IMG/VR virus record: IMGVR_UViG_3300033978_000477
Coordinates: 21,452-85,451 of that record
From: a virus
Length of the DNA stretch: 64,000 bases
Strand: one strand, 5' to 3'
Part shown: positions 25,109 through 32,576 of the stretch, in pieces
Numbering within the stretch: the first letter of the stretch is position 1
How the letters are laid out: every line of letters starts with the position of its first letter
The notes under the pieces: model-generated
The model's input: only the letters and a program-made list of their open reading frames with translations
The model's database searches: none
Told to the model about the DNA's origin: nothing
Position numbers and translations under genes: made by a program

Positions 25109-25488
25109 CACATCCCCTCCGTCTTCTTCACCGGCCCCGTCTCCACCATCGCCATCAGGTCCGCAGGTAACGTTCGGTACTCCACCGCCGTCCCGCGACT
25201 GTTCGCCGTATCGACCCCGAGCGCCATCCCGCTGCTGATGCCGAAGTCCGTGTAGACCGCCACCAGATCGCACTTGTTGCCCCAGGCAAAGCCCGCGCTG
25301 ATGCCGAGCGTTCGGTGTTCCTTGTTCGTGTCGTCCAGCAGTTGTGTGTAGAGCAAGTGCGAAGCCATCGGGGCTTCATTGCGTCGCTCAATGCTGTCGA
25401 GGCAGCATAGCCGCGCGTAGTTGATGTTCTGCTCGAACGTCCTGCCGTTGGCTGGACTCAGCGGACTCTCAATGACCACTAGCTTCAT
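25108..25488 (-). CDS. DUF7768-like protein
   Basis: 126 residues from the ATG at 25488. VVIESPLSP, NINYARLCCLDSIER, EAPMASHLLYTQLLDD and LGISAGFAWG are the conserved blocks of a small family common in phages and actinobacteria, with a fold like nucleoside 2-deoxyribosyltransferases. Enzyme activity is unproven. Next to mazG, it suggests nucleotide metabolism. Confidence 0.75.
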   Translation of the reverse strand: MKLVVIESPLSPANGRTFEQNINYARLCCLDSIERRNEAPMASHLLYTQLLDDTNKEHRTLGISAGFAWGNKCDLVAVYTDFGISSGMALGVDTANSRGTAVEYRTLPADLMAMVETGPVKKTEGM

Positions 25489-25640
25489 GACTTCTTGAAC
25501 TCCTTCTCCTGATGCCGCTTCCTTGCCCCAGCAATGCGGCACTTCTTCGACTTTGCATGACGGTGCAGCGGCCGATGTGTCCCGACCGCATGCACCACCA
25601 ACGCGCCACAATTGGCGCAGCGAGCGACGTAGCCGCTCAC
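25485..25640 (-). CDS. Small zinc-finger protein (51 aa)
   Basis: Starts with GTG at 25640, four bases after the beta-clamp stop, and overlaps the next ATG by 4 bases. Sequence begins VSGYVARCANCGALVVHAVG and continues with HRPLHRHAKSKKCR, a plausible CxxC...H/C zinc site, then a basic tail. Coupling and motif support it as a gene. Function unknown. Confidence 0.5.
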   Translation of the reverse strand: MSGYVARCANCGALVVHAVGTHRPLHRHAKSKKCRIAGARKRHQEKEFKKS

Positions 25641-25644
25641 CAGT

Positions 25645-26772
25645 TCAGATCCTCATCGGCATGACGACGCACAAGAAGTCATCGCCAGACTCCGCCTCGG
25701 GCGCCACCATCAGCGGGTCGAGTTCCCCGTTCAGTTTGAGGACCACCTCCTCGCAGGACAGAACGTTGCAGGCGTCGACGATGTATTTGGCGTTGAATCC
25801 AACGCTGATGTTCGGTCCGGTGTAGCCGATGATCAGTTCGTCCGCCCCATCACCATGCTCCGGGCTCTCCGCCTCGATGCGGAGCGTCCCCTTGGAGAAG
25901 CGGAACTTGACGCCTCCAGTGCGCTCGTTCGATGCAACGGAGATCGCCTTGCAAGCCTCAATGAGCGCGAGCCGGTCGACTTCCGCGATGCTGTCGTTCC
26001 CCTTCGGGATGACCTGCGAGTATGGCGGGAACTTCGCGTCCACCAACTTGATGCTGTAGACCATCCCGGCGAAGTCGAAGAACGCGTTGTTGTCTGCGAT
26101 GGTGACGCGGATGACCGATCCAGCATCCGCTGCGCTGGCCTCGTCACACATGCGACGGATGTCAGTTGCTCCCTTCAGCGGAAGAAGGAACTCAAAAGCG
26201 GTTCCTTCGGAGACGGGGAGGTTCGACAACGTCAGACGATGCCCGTCGGTGGAGACCGTTCGCAGGTTGGTGCCATCAGCCTCGAACTTGATCGCGTTCA
26301 GGTGGGCCCGCGACTCGTCCACGCCAACGCTGGAGATGACTCGACCGATGGCGCGCGACAACGTCACGGCATGGAACTCGCGCGACGCCGTTGTGTTTGC
26401 GCCGGCAGCCTTTGCGACGGGCGGGAAGTCTTCGGCATGGTGGCATGGGAGCCGAAACTTTCGCGCCCCCTTCTCCGCCTTCATCTGGACGGCCTTGTCA
26501 TCACCGATGATGGTGAGGTTGCCCGAAGGCATCGCCTTGACGCGAGCTTCCAGATCCTTCGCGCCGATGGCGATGGCCCCGGACTTCGAGACCTTGGCGT
26601 CCACGGACCCGGTGACGGATCGGTAGAGGTCGGTCGCGGTGAAGTGGACCTGTCCATCTTCGCAACGTAGGAGGATGTTCGCGAGCATCGGCATGGTGCT
26701 CTTGTGGTCTGCGACAGGCGTTGCCCGTCGAAGGATCTTGTCGAGGTCGTTGCGTTGAATCGTCACTTCCAT
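25645..26772 (-). CDS. dnaN: DNA polymerase III beta subunit (sliding clamp)
   Basis: 375 residues from the ATG at 26772, about the length of bacterial beta clamps. Three clamp domains are recognisable: MEVTIQRNDLDKILRRA with MPMLANILLRC, then ISSVGVDESRAHLNAIKFEA and STDGHRLTLSNL, then VDAKFPPYSQVIPKGND. The C-terminus FLCVVMPMRI is typical. It should encircle DNA and tether polymerase for phage replication. A phage-coded clamp of bacterial type is not rare but implies use of, or takeover from, host Pol III. Confidence 0.92.
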   Translation of the reverse strand: MEVTIQRNDLDKILRRATPVADHKSTMPMLANILLRCEDGQVHFTATDLYRSVTGSVDAKVSKSGAIAIGAKDLEARVKAMPSGNLTIIGDDKAVQMKAEKGARKFRLPCHHAEDFPPVAKAAGANTTASREFHAVTLSRAIGRVISSVGVDESRAHLNAIKFEADGTNLRTVSTDGHRLTLSNLPVSEGTAFEFLLPLKGATDIRRMCDEASAADAGSVIRVTIADNNAFFDFAGMVYSIKLVDAKFPPYSQVIPKGNDSIAEVDRLALIEACKAISVASNERTGGVKFRFSKGTLRIEAESPEHGDGADELIIGYTGPNISVGFNAKYIVDACNVLSCEEVVLKLNGELDPLMVAPEAESGDDFLCVVMPMRI

Positions 26773-26987
26773 TGTCTGTTCTCTCCGTTCGTTCGGGACC
26801 CGCCCGACTCGGTTGATGCAATTCGTTTCTCGATGGCCCGCTGAACAGCCACCACCTTCCACTGAGGGCAGCCGTTGGTGTCCGCGTACTGCCTTGCCCT
26901 GGCAACCAGATCGTCGAAGCTCGCGCTCCCGAGCCAGGCCAGGAACTTGATGTCCGCATCGATCCGGTGATGCTCCCCGCGCCTCAT
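26763..26987 (-). CDS. Hypothetical small phage protein
   Basis: 74 residues from the ATG at 26987 (MRRGEHHRIDADIKFLAWLG). Helical, basic C-terminus. Overlaps the clamp gene start by 10 bases. No family recognised. Confidence 0.5.
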   Translation of the reverse strand: MRRGEHHRIDADIKFLAWLGSASFDDLVARARQYADTNGCPQWKVVAVQRAIEKRIASTESGGSRTNGENRQWK

Positions 26988-27187
26988 TGCCCGGACACCT
27001 CCCGCCAACCGGCATCGGTCAGCCGGTAGTAGGTCTTTGGCCCATCGGCGAACTGCACCGTCGCAGTCGCGCACAACCCCCTCAGGACGAGCGCGTCAAC
27101 CGCATCGGCCTGGGATGGGGTCTCGGGCATGAAGAGCATGTGGCGGGCCATCTGGCGCAAGCAAGCGGCCTCTGCGTCGATAGCCAT
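26984..27187 (-). CDS. Small winged-helix-like protein
   Basis: 67 residues from the ATG at 27187, which overlaps the integrase stop; a GTG at 27193 is the alternative. Segments QADAVDALVLRGLCATATV and TYYRLTDAGWREVSGQ fit the end of a winged helix (recognition helix, then wing). Possibly an excisionase-like or regulatory partner of the integrase, by position only. Confidence 0.5.
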   Translation of the reverse strand: MAIDAEAACLRQMARHMLFMPETPSQADAVDALVLRGLCATATVQFADGPKTYYRLTDAGWREVSGQ

Positions 27188-28563
27188 CAGCACGCCTCCT
27201 CTGCCGCGACATTGGCGCGATGCTCCGTCACCAATGCGTCGACCGCAGCGGCCAGGTCCAAGCCCTTGCGGGTCGCAAACGGGTCCCGCTCAGCAACAGC
27301 CGACAGGTAGGACCCGGATAGGGCCCAGAGCTTGTCCATCGGCGCGAGATCATTCATGACTGCCCCCGTTTGCAAAACCGTCATACGTGGGTTCGAATCC
27401 CATCCACGCCTCTCAATCAATTCAATGGCTTGGCCCGCATCCTCGCTCACTGGCTCGGGCCCTATTCGGACCCTATGTTGCGGGATGGCATTGCTCGGAA
27501 GGTCGACACTGGGCCCCATCGAGAGACCGATGGATCGCGCGTAGCGCTCCGTGACCTTGACCGAAGAGTGACCCAGGAGGTCCTTCACGGCCTCGTAGCT
27601 CCAAGGCTTGCCGTCCCAAGCTCCGGTCAACAGGAGCGTTGCGCATGTGTGGCGGAGATCATGCCAGCGGACGCGGCGAGTGATCCCGGCCTTGGCCTTC
27701 CAGGCTGCCCAGTCAGCGGCGGCGACGATGCGTCCCTTCGGGCGATGCAGTCCGGTGACGCTCGGCAGGACGATGCCTTTGCGCTCGGCCTCTGGCACCG
27801 CCAGGACGGCCTGTAGCGCGATGCCGAACAGGCGAACCTTCCGCACTCGCCCGCTCTTCGTCGAGACGCCTGGGGTGCCATAGCGGAGCACTACGTGGGG
27901 GACCTTGGCGTTGACGTGAACGTCGGACCAAAGAAGCGAACGCTCCTCGCCTTGGCGCATCCCGGTTCCGATGGCCAAGCAGACGGCCAGGTCGTTCCCG
28001 CTCGCAGCGATCAGCGCAAGCGTCTCCGCCATATCGAGGGCGGTGCTCTTCTCGTCCGTGCTGCCATGGTCTTTGACCTTGATGCCAAGCGCGACGTTGG
28101 TTGCGAGCTTGCCGGCCTCGACTCCGTAGGAGAGAACAGCGCGCAAGGTGTTGAGCGCGTTGCGCCGGGTCATCGTCGACAGCCCGCGCGCGGAGATGTC
28201 CGCCAGCCATTCCCGGATCTGTCCAGTCGTCAGATCGCGAGCCGGCATCCGCGATGCCTCCCACGGAAGGACGTAGGCGTTCCAGCAAGACTTGAAGCTC
28301 TTGATCGCCTTGTACCCATCGCGCTCGCGAAGGTCGATGCAGGACTCGCCAAGGCGCTTCAGGCTGATACCGCCTCGCGTGCACTCGCTCTCTGCTAGCA
28401 CCGCTAGGATGCCATCGAGAGCCATCTCCGCCTCTTCGTAGGTCGCAAACGGGGAGCCTTCGATCTCTTCCCTTCGTCCAATGGTGAACGGGAAGCGCGC
28501 GCGGTACCGTCCGTCTGCGATCTTGGTGATGGTGCCAGAGCCCTTAGGCCTTCGCTTCGTCAT
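27187..28563 (-). CDS. int: Tyrosine site-specific integrase
   Basis: 458 residues. N-terminal AP2-type arm-binding region (GSGTITKIADGRYRARFPF), SAM-like core-binding domain (~70-165), then the catalytic domain with Arg203 (GTGMRQGEE), HDLRH (301-305), LLGHSSVKVTERY with His332 and the nucleophile Tyr341. After the Tyr there are about 115 extra residues, encoded across the attP core, including RRGWDSNPR, the translation of a tRNA 3' end. It integrates and, with a partner, excises the phage genome. Confidence 0.93.
   Translation of the reverse strand: MTKRRPKGSGTITKIADGRYRARFPFTIGRREEIEGSPFATYEEAEMALDGILAVLAESECTRGGISLKRLGESCIDLRERDGYKAIKSFKSCWNAYVLPWEASRMPARDLTTGQIREWLADISARGLSTMTRRNALNTLRAVLSYGVEAGKLATNVALGIKVKDHGSTDEKSTALDMAETLALIAASGNDLAVCLAIGTGMRQGEERSLLWSDVHVNAKVPHVVLRYGTPGVSTKSGRVRKVRLFGIALQAVLAVPEAERKGIVLPSVTGLHRPKGRIVAAADWAAWKAKAGITRRVRWHDLRHTCATLLLTGAWDGKPWSYEAVKDLLGHSSVKVTERYARSIGLSMGPSVDLPSNAIPQHRVRIGPEPVSEDAGQAIELIERRGWDSNPRMTVLQTGAVMNDLAPMDKLWALSGSYLSAVAERDPFATRKGLDLAAAVDALVTEHRANVAAEEAC
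27368..27413 (+). other. attP: attP-like core: 3' half of a tRNA-Cys gene
   Basis: From GTTTGCAAAACCGTC onward the sequence reads as the anticodon loop (TTGCAAA, GCA), the 3' side of the anticodon stem, a T-arm (GTGGG-TTCGAAT-CCCAT) and the acceptor 3' strand CCACGCC. The 5' half of a tRNA is missing. Such a partial tRNA next to or inside an integrase gene is the standard form of a phage attachment core that restores the host tRNA on integration. Confidence 0.75.
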
Positions 28564-28787
28564 ACGCCGCCTCGCTTCTTTATCATCCGCCTTGCCCGTG
28601 ACGTGTACAGGTCATCGGTGACTGGAGACAAGGGCTGCGGGAACGGCCTCGCACGAAGTGCCCGAGGGCGACTCTTTGGAGCAAGCGGAGCCGGGTCATT
28701 GGCGGGCTCGGTTGCCTCCAGTTCTTCGGCGATGTCGGTGAGTACATCAGCCAGTGCGCGGTAGAGGTTGGCTAGCTTGGCGCTCAT
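28560..28787 (-). CDS. Hypothetical small phage protein
   Basis: 75 residues. Helical N-terminus (LANLYRALADVLTDIAEELE), a Pro-rich middle, and a basic C-terminus (RARRMIKKRGG). Couples by 4-base overlap to the integrase downstream and to a zinc protein upstream. Confidence 0.5.
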   Translation of the reverse strand: MSAKLANLYRALADVLTDIAEELEATEPANDPAPLAPKSRPRALRARPFPQPLSPVTDDLYTSRARRMIKKRGGV

Positions 28788-29017
28788 TGCGAAACCTTGG
28801 TGAGGGTCTTCGGGATGCGCCGCGCCGTCAGCTTTACCCCGATGCCGCGCAGTGCGTCCAGGAACCGCGATGCGACTTCGACGGAAACGCGCTGGCTACC
28901 ATGGCAGAGGTTGCAGTGACGGGCATTGTGCTTGGCAGCCTTGCGCCTCGCGACTTCGGTGCCGTGCATCGGGTTGCAGGATGGGCATCGGGTAGGGACC
29001 TGATCATCGTCGCTCAT
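28784..29017 (-). CDS. Small zinc-ribbon protein
   Basis: 77 residues with CPSC and CNLC pairs (residues ~11-39), a likely zinc ribbon, followed by a basic helical tail. First gene of the small group leading into the integrase. Its leader holds a GAGAGA-loop hairpin. Confidence 0.55.
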   Translation of the reverse strand: MSDDDQVPTRCPSCNPMHGTEVARRKAAKHNARHCNLCHGSQRVSVEVASRFLDALRGIGVKLTARRIPKTLTKVSQ

Positions 29018-29040
29018 CTCGTGTACTCCTCATCAAAAGC

Positions 29041-29056
29041 GCCCGTCTCTCCGGGC
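29041..29056 (-). repeat. Hairpin with GGAGAG loop (copy 1)
   Basis: GCCCGTCTCTCCGGGC on the + strand; on the minus strand GCCCG-GAGAGA-CGGGC, preceded by TGACA, in the leader of the 29017 gene. A near copy lies 119 bases to the right. Confidence 0.5.
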
Positions 29057-29099
29057 TGTCACGCTGCAATGCTGCGTTGGCACTGGTCTCGCGACCATG

Positions 29100-29124
29100 T
29101 GGACGCTGGCGGAATCGAACCACC
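29100..29124 (-). other. tRNA-like 3' end (T-arm plus acceptor strand)
   Basis: On the minus strand: GGTGG-TTCGATT-CCGCC, a good T-arm, followed by a 7-base acceptor-like strand AGCGTCC and A. No matching 5' acceptor or regular anticodon arm was found upstream, so it is a remnant or a non-standard tRNA. Lies in the 174-base gap between genes at 29017 and 29191. Confidence 0.35.
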
Positions 29125-29159
29125 AACACGCGCGCATGCCACATGGGCGCCCCGTTGAT

Positions 29160-29175
29160 GCCGGTCTCTCCCGGC
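29160..29175 (-). repeat. Hairpin with GGAGAG loop (copy 2)
   Basis: GCCGG-GAGAGA-CCGGC on the minus strand, again preceded by TGACA as in copy 1. Lies just upstream of the tRNA-like element; may be a processing or transcription signal. Confidence 0.5.
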
Positions 29176-29190
29176 TGTCAGTTCAACGAT

Positions 29191-29412
29191 TCACCCTTCC
29201 CAGTGAGCGGACTGTGCTGCGCGCTCCACCGCCACACTCTCTGCTTGGCGCAGCGCTATCGACAACACGTCGGCGACCCTGTCGGCATCCCGCTGCGTCA
29301 TGTCTCGCGATGCAAGTCGCCACTCCTTTCCGGTCCAGACTTCCACTAGGCGTCGATGCTTGAAGCTGTTGATGCCGTTCACTACGCGCACCATTGGGTG
29401 ACGATCGCTCAT
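29191..29412 (-). CDS. Hypothetical small phage protein
   Basis: 73 residues: MSDRHPMVRVVNGINSFKHR and a helical C-terminus. No family. Overlaps the upstream gene by 4 bases. Confidence 0.5.
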   Translation of the reverse strand: MSDRHPMVRVVNGINSFKHRRLVEVWTGKEWRLASRDMTQRDADRVADVLSIALRQAESVAVERAAQSAHWEG

Positions 29413-29828
29413 AGTGGCCCACCCGAGAGCTTTCGAAGTTGGGCCATCACACGGTCCTCCCCATCCTTCAGCCCGCGCCGATACGCCGCCGCATTCTCAC
29501 TGGCGAACATGGTGGAGATTGTCGCGGCCCTCATTGACCCAACAGCAGCGATCAGTTCATTCTCACAAGTGCGCTCGAAGATGCCTACCGCGCGGCCCAT
29601 GTCTTCGACAATCTGACCCATCACCGCCCTTGCCAAACACACGAAGTGCACGTCATTGGCGGTCATGCTCTCGGCAATCAGCGGCGCTCCGTAGAACTCC
29701 TCGGAGCCGTTCGTATTGGCCAATGGGGCGACGATGTGATTGATGCTGCTGCCATCGCCGGATGCGATCCATGGGCCCTTGGTCGCTCGCTGCACAACCT
29801 GATCAAGCTCGTAGTGCCGAAACCTCAT
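29409..29828 (-). CDS. Ead/Ea22-like phage protein
   Basis: 139 residues. RATKGPWIASGDGS, followed by LIAESMTANDVHFVCLARAV, is the pattern of the Ead/Ea22-like phage family of unknown function ('ATPGPW' start and 'NDxxFI/V' block). The C-terminal half is helical. A second member of this style lies at 52450. Confidence 0.6.
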   Translation of the reverse strand: MRFRHYELDQVVQRATKGPWIASGDGSSINHIVAPLANTNGSEEFYGAPLIAESMTANDVHFVCLARAVMGQIVEDMGRAVGIFERTCENELIAAVGSMRAATISTMFASENAAAYRRGLKDGEDRVMAQLRKLSGGPL

Positions 29829-31324
29829 AGCGGTGCATCATCGTCTTCCTCGACAGCCTCAATCGCCTCGAACACAACCTCTCCCGCATCAACCCGGGTC
29901 CCGATGAGTTGGTAGTCGTCCCGCGTTGCGTCGGCGACGAACCGCCGCATCTGCTCTTCATCCAGACGCTCCAACCCGTCGACCACCAGGATCTTGCTCT
30001 TGGCGTTCAGCCTCCGCGCGATCTCAACAGCGAAGCCAAGTTGCTCCTGGCCGCAGCGTTCGACGATGTCCACCCCGTCCAGAAGGACCTTGTCCCCGTC
30101 CACCGACAACCCACTGATGCCGTCAGCGTTGGCAAGCAGCTCGTTCGGGATGTCTTTGCGCAACCGGTCGAGGATGGCGGTCAGTGCCTCAGAATCGGCC
30201 TGTAGCCGCGTCGCGAGCTTGGACGCCTCTTCATGCCTTGCCCGTTGCTCGCGGGCCTTGTCGGCTGCCCTGGCGCGTTCTACGAGGGCCTTGGCCTCAT
30301 CCCTAGCAGCCTTGGCCTTGGCCAACTTTGCTGGGTCCATCGGGGTGCCGTGCGCAGAAGCAAGACCTGACTCCAGGGTGTTCGCCATCGCGGTCAGTTC
30401 CTTGGCCTTGGCAAGCTTCGCCATGTCCGCCTGAACTTCGGCAAGCCTCGCCCTAGCGGCAACCACCTTGCGCTCCAGTTGTTCGAGTTCGTTGACCGCA
30501 GCGTTCTCATGAGAGCCGTTTGCGAGTGCTTCCAGGTCATCCCAGACATGCAGTGCGGCATGAAGCGCCCCGGACTCTGTCCGCATCCCATCGATGCGCT
30601 TTCGCATCTCCTCCGCCTTGGCCCCGGACTCCTCGAAGCGCTTGGCCTCCGACTCCAGTTGACCGAGAGCCTTCTCCGCCTCGCTCAGCTTGGCATCTGC
30701 CTCGCCAACTGCGGGAGCCTCAAGCGCTGCATATGGTACGTACAACTCCGTCGCCCTGGCTTCGGCAGCCTTGGCCTGCGCGTTGATGTCCTTCCGCGCG
30801 TTGTAGACCAGTGTCGCCAGTTGCTCGGCAACCTCCAGCCCATGGGCATCGTAGTTGATGGCCTCAGCGGCGGGGCGAATGGCCGGCGGGATGATCTCAA
30901 GTGCTGCGGCTCGGCTCAGCTTCGCTGGCATTGCCCGAAGGATGATCGCCTTGCGACGCTTGGCGTCTGCCTCGTAAAGCTCGATGGGGTCCAGCGGGCT
31001 CGTCCCGAGCAACTCCATCAGCAGCGACTGCGGGGCGCTCAGCTTGTGGCCGTCTTGCTCTACCGTCAGCGTCGAAGTCTTCGCGGTGATGAGCCGACGA
31101 ACAGACTTGTCCCCAAGGTCCACCAGGATCTCCGCCTTCGATGCGCCCAGGCGGATGGCGTCTGCGCCGATGTCCCTGCCTGCTAATGCGGCGCGGATGG
31201 CCTTCAGGACGCTGGTCTTGCCGGCGCCGTTGCTGCCCTTTACGACAGCACCAGCCTCGCCAATGGTCTGGTCGAGAGCTTCAATGCCGCGGTAGTTCGT
31301 TACGCGTAGTCGTGTGATCTTCAT
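29825..31324 (-). CDS. RecF/SMC-like ATPase
   Basis: 499 residues. MKITRLRVTNYRGIEALDQT and Walker A GSNGAGKTS (residues ~31-39), a central coiled coil (~190-400), then SKILVVDGLERLDEEQ with the Walker B Asp. This is the SbcC/RecN-type ABC ATPase layout in short form. It lies with an exonuclease, a Cas4-like nuclease and a RecT-like protein, so a role in DNA end processing during recombination is likely. Confidence 0.85.
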   Translation of the reverse strand: MKITRLRVTNYRGIEALDQTIGEAGAVVKGSNGAGKTSVLKAIRAALAGRDIGADAIRLGASKAEILVDLGDKSVRRLITAKTSTLTVEQDGHKLSAPQSLLMELLGTSPLDPIELYEADAKRRKAIILRAMPAKLSRAAALEIIPPAIRPAAEAINYDAHGLEVAEQLATLVYNARKDINAQAKAAEARATELYVPYAALEAPAVGEADAKLSEAEKALGQLESEAKRFEESGAKAEEMRKRIDGMRTESGALHAALHVWDDLEALANGSHENAAVNELEQLERKVVAARARLAEVQADMAKLAKAKELTAMANTLESGLASAHGTPMDPAKLAKAKAARDEAKALVERARAADKAREQRARHEEASKLATRLQADSEALTAILDRLRKDIPNELLANADGISGLSVDGDKVLLDGVDIVERCGQEQLGFAVEIARRLNAKSKILVVDGLERLDEEQMRRFVADATRDDYQLIGTRVDAGEVVFEAIEAVEEDDDAPL

Positions 31325-31986
31325 GGCATCTCCTGCACCGGGAAGGCGAGCATTGCCGCTTCCTCAACGACCATCTTCTTCCACCATTGACTGCGGTCTG
31401 GGTCCCACCGGAACCCGGCCGCCTTGAGTTCGTCATTGCGGCTGCGCGGGACGTTCGCGACGAAGCGAGCCTTTGGCCGCATCGCCTTGGTGAGCATCGC
31501 GTCAACGTCATGGCCCTTCTCGGCCACCCGTTGGAACATCCGCGCAAGGGTCAGGACGTCATCGAAGGCGCGGTGCGCGAAGGCCACCGGAACGTCATGC
31601 GCGAGCGCCAAGGCCACCAGGGACTTGCTGCTCTTGCCGGCGTTCGGCCACTCGATGTCGTTGCAGGAGCAGACCCAGGGGACGTCCGCAAAGAGGCTGC
31701 TGCTGAACCAAGGCCGGTCGAAGTCGACATGGTGGCAGACAACCGCGTCGACGAAGTTGGCCTTCATGTCGCGCTCGATGAAGTGCAACGCTCGGCCGTG
31801 CTGGAGAAGCTCCGCGGGGATGCCGTTGACTTTCTCCGCCTCATTGCCCATCGCGTCCACAAGCTCCGAGTGAACGCTGATGATCGCGTTGTAGGTGGTG
31901 TCGAACAGCGCATAGGCCACCTCCACCACATGGTCCTTTTCGTGGTCGAGACCGGTCGTCTCAGTGTCACCAATGAGCAGCCTCAT
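31321..31986 (-). CDS. DnaQ-like DEDDh 3'-5' exonuclease
   Basis: 221 residues. Motif I GDTETTGL, motif II CHHVDFDRPW and motif III AHRAFDDVLTLARMF give the D-E-D-H-D set. The C-terminal ~60 residues (NDELKAAGFRWDPDRSQWW) match a small domain often fused to or found beside phage recombination nucleases. Likely proofreading or recombination exonuclease. Confidence 0.9.
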   Translation of the reverse strand: MRLLIGDTETTGLDHEKDHVVEVAYALFDTTYNAIISVHSELVDAMGNEAEKVNGIPAELLQHGRALHFIERDMKANFVDAVVCHHVDFDRPWFSSSLFADVPWVCSCNDIEWPNAGKSSKSLVALALAHDVPVAFAHRAFDDVLTLARMFQRVAEKGHDVDAMLTKAMRPKARFVANVPRSRNDELKAAGFRWDPDRSQWWKKMVVEEAAMLAFPVQEMP

Positions 31987-32576
31987 GGCCGCCTCCAGGT
32001 GATGCGCGCAGCGTCGACGATGAACGGGATGTCGTCATCGCCAGATACGAAGTCGGCAGACGCGAACGGGTCCCCGCCGTCATCATCGCCGAACGATCCG
32101 CCGTTCTGCGCAAAGGCATCAGGCTCCTTGGACTCTGCACCCATAGGCGCCAGCGCCTTTGGCTTCCAGCCTTCACGAATGCGCTTGGCCCATCCACGGG
32201 CGAGGCGAGCTGTCTTCCGACCAAACCGAGACATGGGGTACGGCGCCTTGCCGCCCTTGGGCTGGTACATCTTCCCGGACTCGTCGTCCTTCGACGCCAT
32301 CCAGTCTTGCAGACTGGCAAACTCCTCAAGGAAGTCGGCCGGGCACTGCGAGAGCTTGTACCCCTTGTAATCGTGGCCGCCGTTCTCCAGCCACTTCTTC
32401 GGGCTCTTGCGAACTTGCTCGTCCCCGTATTGGGAGTCCAGCTCGCGGTCGGTAGCAACCTCGCCACCTGCTCCGCCGACACCAGCGCTTCCGCCAACGA
32501 ACACCGCCTTGAGTGCTGCAATGGTGGTCTCCAGTGCCTGCACCCTGGACTCCAAAGCCTTGATGGGATCAGTCAT
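31983..32576 (-). CDS. Phage recombination-module protein with SSB-tip-like motif
   Basis: 197 residues. N-terminal coiled coil (IKALESRVQALETTIAALKA), then a conserved phage domain (KSPKKWLENGGHDYKGYKL, with ASLQDWMASKDDESG). An acidic tail follows, with DDDIPF near residues 180-185, like the C-terminal tip of SSB proteins, but here followed by twelve more residues. The domain is found beside RecT and exonucleases in other phages; function unproven, ssDNA-related by association. Confidence 0.55.
   Translation of the reverse strand: MTDPIKALESRVQALETTIAALKAVFVGGSAGVGGAGGEVATDRELDSQYGDEQVRKSPKKWLENGGHDYKGYKLSQCPADFLEEFASLQDWMASKDDESGKMYQPKGGKAPYPMSRFGRKTARLARGWAKRIREGWKPKALAPMGAESKEPDAFAQNGGSFGDDDGGDPFASADFVSGDDDIPFIVDAARITWRRP

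Noticed and set aside
29097-29190. Complete functional tRNA on the minus strand
   Set aside because: The T-arm is good, but no 5' acceptor strand or regular anticodon arm can be built; kept only as a tRNA-like remnant.
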